Shown here one piece after another: positions 10,348-20,789 of a DNA stretch of 64,000 nucleotides. Made by a program: the position numbers and the translations under genes. The notes below the pieces were generated by a model that saw only the letters and a program-made list of their open reading frames with translations, was not told the origin of the DNA and ran no database searches. The stretch spans positions 97,944-161,943 of the forward strand of contig CACJZA010000001.1 in the NCBI GenBank assembly GCA_902597795.1. The letters run 5' to 3'. The DNA comes from an uncultured Alphaproteobacteria bacterium (GTDB lineage: Bacteria; Pseudomonadota; Alphaproteobacteria; HIMB59; GCA-002718135). Position 1 is the stretch's first letter, and every line of letters begins with the position of its first letter.

Positions 10348-11308
10348 TTTATCTGAAAAATTAATAATTAATAAATATTTAAAAAAATTAAATTTTAAAA
10401 ATAAGGGAACATTTGATTTTGAAAACGATGGGGCATATTTAGATTTTAACAGTAAAAATTATAAACTAACTGTAACGACTGATAATATTTCTGAAGATAT
10501 AGATTTTTTCTCTAATGATGATCCTAAGTCAATAGCTCAAAAAATTACAACTGTAAATTTATCTGATATTTTTGCCATGGGGGCTTTACCTCATTGTTAT
10601 CTTTTGAATTTATATTTACCAAATCGTATTGATGAAAATTGGTTAAATTCATTTTCAAATCAATTAAAGAAAATACAAAATAAATATGGATTTTATCTTT
10701 TGGGTGGTGATTTATCAAAATCAAATAAACTTATTGTTTCTTCAACTTTTTTTGGATCTATTAAAAAGAAATTAGAAATATTTCAAAATAAATATGATTT
10801 ATACGATGATATTTTAATAACAGGCAATATCGGTGAGTCAAAGATTGGTTTAGAAATTTTAAAAAAAAAAATTGTATCAAATATAAATTTGAAGCAATAT
10901 TTTATTAAAAAATATTTATATCCCACCCCTTGTAAACTTGGACCATTGATTGCAAATTATGTTAATTCAATGAAAGATATTTCTGATGGTCTGATTGGAG
11001 ATTTAACTGATATGTTAAATGATAAATATGGCGCATTAATTAATGTAAATAAAATTCCATTGAGTGGAAAAACAAAAAAAATTCTCTACAATCAAAATAA
11101 TTTTAGATTAGAAGACCTTATAAATGCTGGTGATGATTATGGACTGATAATCATATCCAGTAAAAAAAATAGAAATAAAATTTTTAATATTGCTAATAAA
11201 AATAATATTCATGTTACTTTGATAGGCAAAATTATAAGTGAAAAAGGAATTCATTTCGATTCACATTTAGACTTAAAGAATATCAAGAAATTTGATCATT
11301 TCTCCTAA
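10328..11308 (+). CDS. thiL: Thiamine-monophosphate kinase
   Basis: VTTDNISEDIDFF, AQKITTVNLSDIFAMGALPHCYLLNLYLP, GGDLSKS, KDISDGLIGDL, AGDDYGL. Confidence 0.95.
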   Translation: MKLLKTNLSEKLIINKYLKKLNFKNKGTFDFENDGAYLDFNSKNYKLTVTTDNISEDIDFFSNDDPKSIAQKITTVNLSDIFAMGALPHCYLLNLYLPNRIDENWLNSFSNQLKKIQNKYGFYLLGGDLSKSNKLIVSSTFFGSIKKKLEIFQNKYDLYDDILITGNIGESKIGLEILKKKIVSNINLKQYFIKKYLYPTPCKLGPLIANYVNSMKDISDGLIGDLTDMLNDKYGALINVNKIPLSGKTKKILYNQNNFRLEDLINAGDDYGLIIISSKKNRNKIFNIANKNNIHVTLIGKIISEKGIHFDSHLDLKNIKKFDHFS

Positions 11309-11365
11309 AAACTTGATTTTTTCTATAGTTTCTGACATATCAGCAAAAATTTTAAGGAGTTTTCA

Positions 11366-13471
11366 ATGACAACACTGCAAGTATTAATTGTTTTATGCGG
11401 TCTAGCAGCCGTATTATATGGTCTAGTAACATCTAGGCAAATTTTATCACTTGGTTCAGGAAATGATAAAATGCAGGAAATTGCTGGCGCAATTCAAGAA
11501 GGTGCTAGAGCTTATTTAAACAGACAGTACATGACAATAGCTATTGTAGGAGTTGTTATTTTTGTTCTTATTTGGATAGTTTTTGATCTGGCATCTGGAA
11601 TTGGTTTTTTGATTGGAGCATTTTTTTCTGGTGCTGCAGGTTATGTTGGAATGAATATATCAGTTAGATCAAATGTTCGTACAACACATGCCGCAAGTAA
11701 TAGCTTAGCTGAAGGTTTATCAGTATCATTTAAAGCAGGTGCTGTAACTGGAATGTTAGTTGCAGGATTTGCACTTCTTTCTATTGCAATTTTTTATTTT
11801 GTTTTGCACAACTCTGGTTCATTTCCGGGTAGGGAAATTGTTGCTCCATTAGTATCACTTGGATTTGGAGCATCATTAATTTCAATTTTTGCAAGACTAG
11901 GCGGAGGTATTTTCACCAAGGGTGCTGATGTTGGAGCAGATTTAGTAGGAAAAGTAGAAGCAGGTATTCCTGAAGATGATCCACGAAATCCTGCTGTTAT
12001 TGCTGACAACGTTGGCGATAACGTTGGTGATTGCGCAGGTATGGCTGCAGATCTTTTTGAAACTTATGTTGTTACAGTTGTAGCAACAATGGTCTTAGCT
12101 TCTATTTTTTTTATTGAAAATTCTTATACAATGATGATCTTCCCATTAGCTATTGCGGGGGTTTGTGCATTAACGAGCATAATTGGTACGTATTTTGTTA
12201 GACTTGGTAAAAATAACAATATTATGGCTGCCCTTTATAGAGGATTTGCAGTCTCGGCTATTTTATCTGCAATTTTATTATATTTTGTCACTGACTATAT
12301 AGTTGGATTAAATAATGTTTTAGTTGTTGAAGGAACTTCAACTCAATTTACTGGTATGTCACTTTTTATTTGTGGTTTACTTGGTTTAATTATTACTGGA
12401 TTAATAATATGGGTAACTGAATATTATACAGGTACAAATTATAGACCTGTACAAAGTATTGCAAAATCTTCAACAACTGGTCATGGAACTAATGTTATTC
12501 AAGGTCTTGCAATCAGCTTAGAAGCAACAGCTTTACCTGCATTGATTATTGTTGCGGGAATTATTTCAACCTATACACTTGCTGGTTTATTTGGTATCGC
12601 GATTGCTGTCACAACTATGTTAGCTCTAGCTGGTATGGTGGTTGCTTTAGATGCATATGGTCCTGTCACAGACAATGCTGGAGGGATTGCTGAAATGTCC
12701 AATCTAGATGAAAATGTTAGAAAGACAACTGATGCTCTTGATGCAGTTGGTAATACAACTAAAGCAGTTACAAAAGGCTATGCCATTGGATCTGCAGGAC
12801 TAGGCGCACTTGTTTTATTTGCAGCTTATACTGAAGATCTTGATCATTTTGCTAAAGATATGAGTAGTCCGTTATATGGAATAGAAGTTTCTTTTGATTT
12901 ATCAAATCCTTATGTAGTCGTAGGATTATTATTAGGTGGATTACTTCCATTCTTATTTGGTGCATTAAGTATGACAGCTGTTGGAAGAGCAGCAGGTTCT
13001 GTTGTTTTAGAAGTAAGAAGACAATTTAAGGAAATTCCTGGAATTATGGAAGGTAAAGGCAAACCTGAATATGGTACTTGCGTTGATATTCTAACCAAAT
13101 CTGCAATTAAAGAAATGATTATACCATCAATGCTACCGGTATTGTCACCAATAGTTGTTTATTTTGTAATTCTATTTATTGCTGGGCAATCAGCAGCGTT
13201 GTCATGTCTAGGCGCATTATTACTTGGTGTAATTATAACAGGTTTATTTGTTGCAATAAGTATGACTGCTGGAGGTGGTGCTTGGGATAATGCAAAAAAG
13301 TATATTGAAGACGGTAATCATGGAGGTAAAGGTAGTGAAGCTCATAAAGCTGCAGTAACAGGAGATACTGTTGGAGATCCCTATAAAGATACTGCTGGCC
13401 CTGCAGTTAATCCTATGATTAAAATTACAAATATTGTTGCACTTTTACTTCTAGCTGCAATATCTTTATAA
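11366..13471 (+). CDS. hppA: Membrane-bound proton-translocating pyrophosphatase
   Basis: [54 protein letters not shown] and [14 protein letters not shown]…[18 protein letters not shown]. Confidence 0.98.
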   Translation: MTTLQVLIVLCGLAAVLYGLVTSRQILSLGSGNDKMQEIAGAIQEGARAYLNRQYMTIAIVGVVIFVLIWIVFDLASGIGFLIGAFFSGAAGYVGMNISVRSNVRTTHAASNSLAEGLSVSFKAGAVTGMLVAGFALLSIAIFYFVLHNSGSFPGREIVAPLVSLGFGASLISIFARLGGGIFTKGADVGADLVGKVEAGIPEDDPRNPAVIADNVGDNVGDCAGMAADLFETYVVTVVATMVLASIFFIENSYTMMIFPLAIAGVCALTSIIGTYFVRLGKNNNIMAALYRGFAVSAILSAILLYFVTDYIVGLNNVLVVEGTSTQFTGMSLFICGLLGLIITGLIIWVTEYYTGTNYRPVQSIAKSSTTGHGTNVIQGLAISLEATALPALIIVAGIISTYTLAGLFGIAIAVTTMLALAGMVVALDAYGPVTDNAGGIAEMSNLDENVRKTTDALDAVGNTTKAVTKGYAIGSAGLGALVLFAAYTEDLDHFAKDMSSPLYGIEVSFDLSNPYVVVGLLLGGLLPFLFGALSMTAVGRAAGSVVLEVRRQFKEIPGIMEGKGKPEYGTCVDILTKSAIKEMIIPSMLPVLSPIVVYFVILFIAGQSAALSCLGALLLGVIITGLFVAISMTAGGGAWDNAKKYIEDGNHGGKGSEAHKAAVTGDTVGDPYKDTAGPAVNPMIKITNIVALLLLAAISL

Positions 13472-13475
13472 AAAA

Positions 13476-13904
13476 TTAAGGAGTAGTTGGTAATTCTTGT
13501 TGAGTTCCAACTCCTCCAAATATTTTTTCTAATAACCCTCTCTTTACTATTTCACTAGAAGTCTTATCTTCTGAAAATTTCACCTTTTGAAAATCTTTAA
13601 TATCATATACTTTACTATTTATTATTTGATCATATTCATCTAATTCAAAAACAAAAACATAACTATATTTTATTTCTTTTTTTCTGATTGATTTTTTTTT
13701 ACTTAATTCTGAAAAGTAAAAAAATTTGTTTTCTATAGGATCAATATAACTAGGGTAACCAAGTTTACTTATTAATTTTTCTTTATTTTCAAAGTTAATA
13801 TTTTGCAATTTATCTACGTTTAAAATTTTTCCAGAATATGTTACTTTATTTGAACAGTTTGCCAAAATGAAAAAAAAACATATATAAATAATTAATTTAT
13901 TCAT
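13476..13904 (-). CDS. bamE: Outer-membrane assembly lipoprotein, BamE/SmpA/OmlA-like
   Basis: 142 aa with lipobox (FFFILANCSN), SKLGYPSYIDPIENKFFYFSE; position opposite the cytochrome bc1 chaperone as in other alphaproteobacteria. Confidence 0.7.
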   Translation of the reverse strand: MNKLIIYICFFFILANCSNKVTYSGKILNVDKLQNINFENKEKLISKLGYPSYIDPIENKFFYFSELSKKKSIRKKEIKYSYVFVFELDEYDQIINSKVYDIKDFQKVKFSEDKTSSEIVKRGLLEKIFGGVGTQQELPTTP

Positions 13905-13907
13905 CAG

Positions 13908-14399
13908 ATGATATTACAATACTTAAAAAAAAAAAAAAATAAAGAGCAAATAATTGCAACCAAACAATACAAAACAATCATTTCTGAAAGTAATATATTT
14001 TTAAATAACAACAACTTTTTTAAAGAAAAAGATTATAAAACATCTTTTGAAATTGTTTCAATTTTTTTAATTATGTTTATTCGTATTAACTTATTAGAAG
14101 ATAATAGAAATAAATATTTAAAAGTTAATGATGCGTTATTATCATTATTTGTTTCTGATCTTGATGAATCATTAAGACAGAAAGGTATAGGAGATATGTC
14201 TATAGGCAAGTATGTAAAATCTTATGTAAAAAAATTTTACTTTAGAATAACTAAATTTCCAAATGATAATAACCTTCACAATAATGAAGCTTTTATTGAG
14301 TACCTTAAAATCACAAATCTAATTAAAAACGATGATTACACCAATGTTTCAAGAAAATTTAATGATAAATTTAAAGATTTTATAATTTCTAGAAATTAA
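13908..14399 (+). CDS. Ubiquinol-cytochrome c chaperone (CBP3) family protein
   Basis: LLSLFVSDLDESLRQKGIGDMSIGKYVKSYVKKFYFR matches the CBP3 family signature; upstream of rpmF-plsX. Confidence 0.8.
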   Translation: MILQYLKKKKNKEQIIATKQYKTIISESNIFLNNNNFFKEKDYKTSFEIVSIFLIMFIRINLLEDNRNKYLKVNDALLSLFVSDLDESLRQKGIGDMSIGKYVKSYVKKFYFRITKFPNDNNLHNNEAFIEYLKITNLIKNDDYTNVSRKFNDKFKDFIISRN

Positions 14400-14467
14400 C
14401 ATTTAAAATTCTTAAAATATATGCAAATTGTACTTGAATTAATCGTAAAAACTAATAATTGGAAAAA

Positions 14468-14659
14468 ATGGCTGTTCCTAAAAGAAAAACAAGTGTTTCA
14501 AAAAGAAATATGAGAAGATCACATAATTCTTTAAAAAAAATAAATGTTATTTTAGATAAAGACTCTGGTGAACCAAGATTATCTCATAAGATTGATCTAT
14601 CAACAGGTATGTACAAGGGTCGAGAGATTCTAAAAAAGAAAACAGAAGTTAAAAACTAA
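14468..14659 (+). CDS. rpmF: 50S ribosomal protein L32
   Basis: [22 protein letters not shown]; start at 14468 rather than 14459. Confidence 0.95.
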   Translation: MAVPKRKTSVSKRNMRRSHNSLKKINVILDKDSGEPRLSHKIDLSTGMYKGREILKKKTEVKN

Positions 14660-14663
14660 AATA

Positions 14664-15677
14664 ATGTCTGATGGGCAAGTTGTAATTGCCATTGATGCAA
14701 TGGGAGGTGAAAACAGCCCTTATAAAGTTTTAAAAGGCGCTGAAATATTTCTTCAAAATGAAAAAAATACAAAAATAATCTTTTTTGGAGACAAAGCTAA
14801 AATCAATCAAAATATTAATAAACATAAATTGAATATTTTTAATTTTGAAATTGTGAATACCAAGGATATCATTTCTGATGAAGATAGTGTCAATGCTATT
14901 TTAAGATCTAAAAAAGATAGTAGTATTTATAGAGGGTTGGAGTTTGCAAAAAATAATGAAAAATCAGGTTTTGTATCTTCTGGAAGTACTGCTGCAATTA
15001 TGGTTCTTTCTAGACTTCATATGGGTATGATACAAGGAATTGATAGACCAGCAATTTGTTCATTAGTACCAAACAAAAAAAATTACTCTCTTATGTTAGA
15101 TTTGGGTGCAAATGTTATGGTGAGTGGAGCAAATTTATTTCAATTCGCCTTAATGGGTTTTTGTTATTATTCAATAATTAACAAAAACACTAAACCAAAA
15201 ATAGGCATTTTGAATATTGGAACTGAAAATAACAAAGGTTTAGAATTTCTTCAAGAGGCAGCAGATTTAATTCTTTCAAGTTTTTTAAAAGATTACTTTA
15301 TAGGTTTTATAGAACCAAATAGAATAACTTCAGGAGAGTGTGATATAATAGTGTCCGATGGTTATACAGGAAATATTATGCTTAAATCGGCAGAAGGTAT
15401 TTCAAATTTTATAATTTCAAATTTAAGAGAAATTTTTAATAAGTCATTAATTAACAAAATTTCCTACAAACTTATTGAGAAAGATTTAAAAAAATTAAAA
15501 GATCAAGTTAATCCAGATATTTACAATGGAGCTACTTTAATTGGATTAAACGGAATATCAGTCAAAAGTCATGGAAATGCTAACCCAGTTGCTTTTAGTT
15601 ATGCATTGAAACAATGTCATAATTTTATTACTAATGATCTTAATAAACAAATTATAAAAGCTATAAATAACATTTGA
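14664..15677 (+). CDS. plsX: Phosphate acyltransferase PlsX
   Basis: IAIDAMGGENSPYKVLKGA, SAGSTAA-like FVSSGSTAAIM, GFIEPNRITSGECDIIVSDGYTGNIMLKSAEG. Confidence 0.97.
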   Translation: MSDGQVVIAIDAMGGENSPYKVLKGAEIFLQNEKNTKIIFFGDKAKINQNINKHKLNIFNFEIVNTKDIISDEDSVNAILRSKKDSSIYRGLEFAKNNEKSGFVSSGSTAAIMVLSRLHMGMIQGIDRPAICSLVPNKKNYSLMLDLGANVMVSGANLFQFALMGFCYYSIINKNTKPKIGILNIGTENNKGLEFLQEAADLILSSFLKDYFIGFIEPNRITSGECDIIVSDGYTGNIMLKSAEGISNFIISNLREIFNKSLINKISYKLIEKDLKKLKDQVNPDIYNGATLIGLNGISVKSHGNANPVAFSYALKQCHNFITNDLNKQIIKAINNI

Positions 15678-15979
15678 TGGATAAACAAAATATATCTAGA
15701 GACGAAATAGCTGAAGCTATGAAAAAAGAATTCGGTTTTAATAGAAAACTATGTTTTGATTTTGTAAATGATATTTTTGAAATAATTATAGAAGGTCTTC
15801 AATCAGAAAGAATAGTTAAAATACACAATTTTGGAACTTTTAAAATGAATAATAAGAAAAGTAGAATAGGTAGAAATCCAAAAACTAAAGAAGAATTTAA
15901 TATATCTAGTAGAAACGTTATAACTTTTAAGGCCAGTAAAATATTATTAAAATATATTAATAGTAAAATTGATGACTAA
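15674..15979 (+). CDS. ihfA: Integration host factor alpha-like DNA-binding protein
   Basis: HU/IHF fold: VKIHNFGTFKMNNKKSRIGRNPKTKEEFNISSRNVITFKASKILLKYIN; overlaps plsX end. Confidence 0.9.
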   Translation: MMDKQNISRDEIAEAMKKEFGFNRKLCFDFVNDIFEIIIEGLQSERIVKIHNFGTFKMNNKKSRIGRNPKTKEEFNISSRNVITFKASKILLKYINSKIDD

Positions 15980-16349
15980 GAAATACCTAAACATATCTGA
16001 AGTATCTAAAATGCTTCAAATTGAAGAACACAAAATACGATATTGGGACTCAATAGACCCTAAAACAAACAAGCATAGAATAGAGGGTATCTCAACAAAA
16101 AGTAAAGGTGGTACAAGATATTTTAATCGGGACAATATTAAAAAGTTAGAAAAACTAAAAAGTATCTTATATGATGGAAATAATCATAATTATTCAATTA
16201 AATTAGCTGATAAAATTTTATCTTCAAATATTAGAAATGATATTAAAAATAGTAATGATAAAAGATATTTTAGTCACTCTGATAACTACGAAAAAATTGA
16301 TCAGATTCTTAATAAAATGAAATTATTGTTGAAAAACAATAATATATAA
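15969..16349 (+). CDS. MerR-family transcriptional regulator
   Basis: YLNISEVSKMLQIEEHKIRYWDS…GGTRYFNRDNIKKLEKLKSIL; conserved downstream of ihfA in alphaproteobacteria. Confidence 0.9.
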   Translation: MMTKKYLNISEVSKMLQIEEHKIRYWDSIDPKTNKHRIEGISTKSKGGTRYFNRDNIKKLEKLKSILYDGNNHNYSIKLADKILSSNIRNDIKNSNDKRYFSHSDNYEKIDQILNKMKLLLKNNNI

Positions 16350-16508
16350 TTTTTTATTAAAAAATAATACATATATTTCAATAACTTAGATTAATAATTT
16401 ATACAAAAAATTAAAATAAAAAAGTTATTTTTAATGTTTAATTTATTCGTCAATTAAAATATATGAACTTCATCTTATTAGTAAGGAAACAAACTATAAG
16501 GAGTTTTT

Positions 16509-17273
16509 ATGTTAAATAAGACTAGTCTATTAGGTATCATTGCTGCTACAATTGCTTTTATTGCTGTTCCAGCATTTGCTGCCGATACTTTCCTAGGCGA
16601 AGGTGATTTCGTAGGTATTACGTTCTGGATTGTTTCAATCGGAATGTGGGCATCTACTATTTTCTTCTTTTATGAAGGTATGAGAGTTTCTTCTAAGTGG
16701 AGAACTTCAATGGTTGTTGCAGGGCTAATTACTTTTATAGCTGCTGTACATTACATGTATATGAGAGACTTTTGGGTTGCTACAGGTGAGTCACCAACAG
16801 TATATAGATATATTGACTGGATACTAACTGTACCACTTCAAATGGTTGAATTCTTTTTAATTCTTGTTGCTGCCGGCGCAGCTGTATCTAGTGGTGCATT
16901 CTACAGATTGCTCATTGGTACACTTGTTATGATTGTTGGTGGATATCTTGGAGAAGCAGGTCATATTTCGGTATTACTTGGCTTCATCATTGGTATGATC
17001 GGTTGGGCTGTAATCATTTGGGAAATTTTCCGAGGTGAAGCAAGTCAGGCCGCTACAACTAAAGAATCAGTAACTTCTGCATTTAATGCAATGAGATTAA
17101 TTGTATTAGTTGGTTGGGCAATTTATCCTTTAGGATATGTATTCGGATTAATGATGGGATCAGTTGATGCTGATACCCTTAACTGGATATACAACCTTGC
17201 TGATTTTATTAATAAAATCTTATTCGGTTTAATTATCTGGAACGCTGCTGCTAAAGACTCAGCAACTGCATAG
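16509..17273 (+). CDS. Proteorhodopsin (light-driven proton pump type), blue-tuned
   Basis: Seven TM helices; helix C RYIDWILTVPLQMVEFFLILVAA (Asp acceptor, Glu donor, Gln at the tuning position) and Schiff-base Lys in DFINKILFGLIIWN; cleavable signal peptide. Confidence 0.98.
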   Translation: MLNKTSLLGIIAATIAFIAVPAFAADTFLGEGDFVGITFWIVSIGMWASTIFFFYEGMRVSSKWRTSMVVAGLITFIAAVHYMYMRDFWVATGESPTVYRYIDWILTVPLQMVEFFLILVAAGAAVSSGAFYRLLIGTLVMIVGGYLGEAGHISVLLGFIIGMIGWAVIIWEIFRGEASQAATTKESVTSAFNAMRLIVLVGWAIYPLGYVFGLMMGSVDADTLNWIYNLADFINKILFGLIIWNAAAKDSATA

Positions 17274-17295
17274 TTAGACTCTTTAAAATATATCG

Positions 17296-17325
17296 AAAAA
17301 CCCTCTTTATAGAGGGTTTTTTTTA
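17296..17325 (+). terminator. Intrinsic terminator after proteorhodopsin
   Basis: aaaaaccctctttatagagggttttttttatt: ccctct/agaggg stem and U-tract. Confidence 0.9.
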
Positions 17326-17370
17326 TTAAATTATTGACTTAATTTTTCAATATATGTATTTGGGCACGCG

Positions 17371-17829
17371 ATGAAAACATTCTCTCTAAAGAAAAAGGAT
17401 ATTAAAAAAAAGTGGGTTTTAATTGATGCCAAAGATGCAGTTTTAGGAAGACTTGCCGTTATTTCTGCAAATATCCTAAGAGGTAAAAATAAGCCTGAAT
17501 ATACCCCTAACCAAGACTGCGGTGATAATTTGATTATAATTAATTCTGATAAAATTCATCTAAAAGGCAAAAAAGCTGATAATAAAGTCTATTACCGACA
17601 TACTGGTTATCCAGGAGGAATAAAAGAGACAACTCCTAATAAAATGAAGGAAAAAAACAAATCTGATGAATTAATCAAACTAGCAATAAAAAGAATGATC
17701 CCAAGAGGACCATTAGGAAGACAACAATTATCTAACTGCAAAATATACAGGGATGGAAGTCATAAGCATGAAGCACAAAACCCTCAAATAATTGATATAG
17801 CATCAATGAACACTAAAAATAAAATTTAA
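17371..17829 (+). CDS. rplM: 50S ribosomal protein L13
   Basis: [45 protein letters not shown], followed by rpsI. Confidence 0.97.
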   Translation: MKTFSLKKKDIKKKWVLIDAKDAVLGRLAVISANILRGKNKPEYTPNQDCGDNLIIINSDKIHLKGKKADNKVYYRHTGYPGGIKETTPNKMKEKNKSDELIKLAIKRMIPRGPLGRQQLSNCKIYRDGSHKHEAQNPQIIDIASMNTKNKI

Positions 17830-17831
17830 CT

Positions 17832-18260
17832 ATGGAAAATCAAGAAAATCAAACCGAAAATATTTTAGATAATAAAGAAAGAGCTTACGCCACAGGAAAA
17901 AGAAAAAATTCTATTGCAAGAGTGTGGCTTAAAAGAGGTAGTGGTGAGATTAAAATCAATGGCAAACCTTTAGATAAATACTTTTCAAGACCCGTACTAC
18001 AAATGATAGTTAACCAGCCTTTAGAAGTCGTTAAAGCTGATAATTCATATGAGATTATGGCTTCAGTTAAAGGTGGAGGTCTATCTGGTCAAGCTGGTGC
18101 TATAAGACATGGTATTAGCAAAGCATTGAGCTTATATGATCAATCAAATAGACCATCTCTCAAAAAAGTTGGTTTCCTCACTAGAGATTCAAGAGTCGTT
18201 GAAAGAAAAAAAGCTGGTTTAGCAAAAGCTAGAAGAAGTTACCAATTCTCTAAGAGATAA
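17832..18260 (+). CDS. rpsI: 30S ribosomal protein S9
   Basis: [27 protein letters not shown] … [27 protein letters not shown]. Confidence 0.98.
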   Translation: MENQENQTENILDNKERAYATGKRKNSIARVWLKRGSGEIKINGKPLDKYFSRPVLQMIVNQPLEVVKADNSYEIMASVKGGGLSGQAGAIRHGISKALSLYDQSNRPSLKKVGFLTRDSRVVERKKAGLAKARRSYQFSKR

Positions 18261-18266
18261 ATTTTC

Positions 18267-19295
18267 ATGAAAAATAATATTAAAGTAGCCGTTCTAGGCT
18301 CAACTGGCTATGTTGGTATGGAGTTAGTAAAAATTCTATCAAATCATTCTTATGTAGATATAAATTTTTTAGGATCAGAAACTTTTCATGGGAGTTATCT
18401 AAATAATATTGATAATACAAAAGAATATAATCAACTTCCTCTTTTAAAACCGAATGATAGTTTTAATGCTGAAGATAGTGATTACGTGTTCTTAGCTTTA
18501 CCTCATGCAGTATCCAATAAATATGTAAAAAAATATTTTGATAAAATTAATATTATAGATTTATCAGCTGACTTTAGATTAGATAATTTTGATATATATA
18601 AAGAAAATTATGGCATTGAACATGAGTGTAAAGAGCATTTAAACAATTTTATCTACGGTCTCGCTGAAATAAATAGAGATTTAATAGAAAATTCTAAAAA
18701 TATAGCGGTACCTGGATGTTATCCAACTTCTGTTTTATTGCCATTAATACCTTTAATAAAAAATAAATTAATTGATACCAAGAATATAATTATTGACTCT
18801 AAATCAGGTTATAGTGGAGCAGGAAAAAAATTTGATTTTAACAAAATGAAATCAAAAAATGATTATAATTTTTACAATTATAATACAAATAATCACAGAC
18901 ATATTGCAGAAATTAAACAAGAACTTAATAAACATAGTTCAGAAAATGAAGTAAAGTTTTCATTTAATCCTCACATTCTTCCTAATTTTAGAGGTATGAT
19001 TTCTACAATATATTGCAATCTCAATAATAGTATTAAAAAAACTGATGTGATAAATTTATTCAAAGACTTACAAAAAATAAATCCTTTTATAAAATATATT
19101 GATAATGATGAAATCCTTGATTTTTTTTCTGTTCAAAATTCTAATTATTGTAAAATTAAAATTTTTAACCATCATAGTGAAGATAAAATTATCATTGTTA
19201 GCGCAATAGATAACCTAATCAAAGGTGCAGCCGGTCAAGCAGTACAATGCTTTAATATAGTAGAAAATATTGAAGAAACAGTATCTTTAGTATGA
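18267..19295 (+). CDS. argC: N-acetyl-gamma-glutamyl-phosphate reductase
   Basis: VAVLGSTGYVGMELVKIL, IAVPGCYPTSVLLPLIPL, NLIKGAAGQAVQCFNI. Confidence 0.96.
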   Translation: MKNNIKVAVLGSTGYVGMELVKILSNHSYVDINFLGSETFHGSYLNNIDNTKEYNQLPLLKPNDSFNAEDSDYVFLALPHAVSNKYVKKYFDKINIIDLSADFRLDNFDIYKENYGIEHECKEHLNNFIYGLAEINRDLIENSKNIAVPGCYPTSVLLPLIPLIKNKLIDTKNIIIDSKSGYSGAGKKFDFNKMKSKNDYNFYNYNTNNHRHIAEIKQELNKHSSENEVKFSFNPHILPNFRGMISTIYCNLNNSIKKTDVINLFKDLQKINPFIKYIDNDEILDFFSVQNSNYCKIKIFNHHSEDKIIIVSAIDNLIKGAAGQAVQCFNIVENIEETVSLV

Positions 19296-19477
19296 TTAAA
19301 TATTTTACAGTTTCCCTTCTTTTTCTTTTTATTGTTTCGTGTGGATATCCTGATATTGATAATGTTCCTGATTTTAAAGACGCCAAATTAACTGATGAAG
19401 AATTATTAGATTATTGTAGTATTTCTAATACTGAGAAAAAAGATATAGATAAATGTATTAATGATTATAAAAGTTAA
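19292..19477 (+). CDS. Small predicted lipoprotein (61 aa)
   Basis: N-terminal hydrophobic segment with lipobox FLFIVSCG; overlaps argC stop by 4 bp, so translationally coupled. Confidence 0.6.
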   Translation: MIKYFTVSLLFLFIVSCGYPDIDNVPDFKDAKLTDEELLDYCSISNTEKKDIDKCINDYKS

Positions 19478-19485
19478 ATTTAGTT

Positions 19486-20784
19486 ATGAGTAAACTTAAT
19501 ATTGGTATAGCGGGATTGGGAAATGTTGGATCAGCACTAGTTGAAACAATTGAAGAAAATAAAAATTATTTCTTTGATAAAACAGATGTAGAATTGAACA
19601 TAATTGGAATATCTGCAAGAACAAAAAATAAAAAAAGAAATTTTAATATATCAAATTATACTTGGTATGATGACCCAAGAGAAATGTCTAAAGATGATAA
19701 TTGTAACGTAATTATTGAATTAATTGGTGAAGAAAAAGGAATTAGTTATGAAATTATTGAAACAGCATTAAAAAATAAAAAACATGTTGTAACAGGAAAT
19801 AAAGCATTAATAGCTAATCATGGTAAAGAATTATTTAAATTAGCTAACACACATTCATTAGCTTTATCATATGAAGCTGCTGTTGCAGGTGGTATACCAG
19901 TAATAAAAACAATAAAAAATTCTATTAGTTTAGATAGAATCAATAAAATTTCTGGGATTTTAAATGGAACCACAAATTACATTTTAACAAAAATGCAACA
20001 AGATAATTTGTCCTTTGATGCAGTTCTTAAAATTGCTAAAGATAAAGGATTTACTTCTGATCAAGAATCAAAATTAGATATTGGAGGATATGATGCGGCG
20101 CACAAGTTAACGATATTATCAACTCTATGTTTTAAATCAAATTTAAACTTTAATAATAATTATATTGAAGGAATCTCAAATATTAAAATTGAAGATATTA
20201 ATTTTGCTGAAAAACTAGGGTATAAGATAAAATTAATATCTGAAGCTTGCATAATTGAAGGAAAGATTTCAAACTTTACTTCACCAAAATTAGTTTCAAT
20301 AGATAATCCCTTAGCAAGTGTTGATAATGCTCTTAATGCAATTAATATTGAAACTATACATCTAGAAAATTTATTTTTAGAGGGTGAAGGAGCAGGGGGA
20401 AAACCAACTGCCAGCTCTGTCTTGTCTGATTTATATGATATATTTCAGAATGAAAAATTTGATAATTTAGGTTTTAAAGTTGATCAGTTAAAAAACTTTG
20501 AAAAATATTCAGCAGAAAATATAATTAATAGCTATTACCTAAGAATAATGACAGAAGACAAACCTGGCGTTCTCTCATCAATTACTAATTATTTTAGTGA
20601 TTTTGATATATCTGTTAAAAAAATACTTCAACTTCCCGAGAGTTCTGAAGCAGACAAACCTATACCTATTATAATAACTACTCATAATATTCAGAAAGAA
20701 AAATTAAGTAATGTAATTAGTAAAATTGAAGGTTTAGAATTTGTAAAAGAAAAAATTACTGTTCTTGCTATTCATGATAATTAA
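19486..20784 (+). CDS. hom: Homoserine dehydrogenase
   Basis: GIAGLGNVGSALVETI, GILNGTTNYILTKM, GYDAAHKLTILS, C-terminal ACT-like domain. Confidence 0.96.
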   Translation: MSKLNIGIAGLGNVGSALVETIEENKNYFFDKTDVELNIIGISARTKNKKRNFNISNYTWYDDPREMSKDDNCNVIIELIGEEKGISYEIIETALKNKKHVVTGNKALIANHGKELFKLANTHSLALSYEAAVAGGIPVIKTIKNSISLDRINKISGILNGTTNYILTKMQQDNLSFDAVLKIAKDKGFTSDQESKLDIGGYDAAHKLTILSTLCFKSNLNFNNNYIEGISNIKIEDINFAEKLGYKIKLISEACIIEGKISNFTSPKLVSIDNPLASVDNALNAINIETIHLENLFLEGEGAGGKPTASSVLSDLYDIFQNEKFDNLGFKVDQLKNFEKYSAENIINSYYLRIMTEDKPGVLSSITNYFSDFDISVKKILQLPESSEADKPIPIIITTHNIQKEKLSNVISKIEGLEFVKEKITVLAIHDN

Positions 20785-20789
20785 TTAAT

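Noticed and set aside
11794-13098. Minus-strand ORFs inside hppA
   Set aside because: Antisense to a highly conserved gene; no RBS or recognisable domain.
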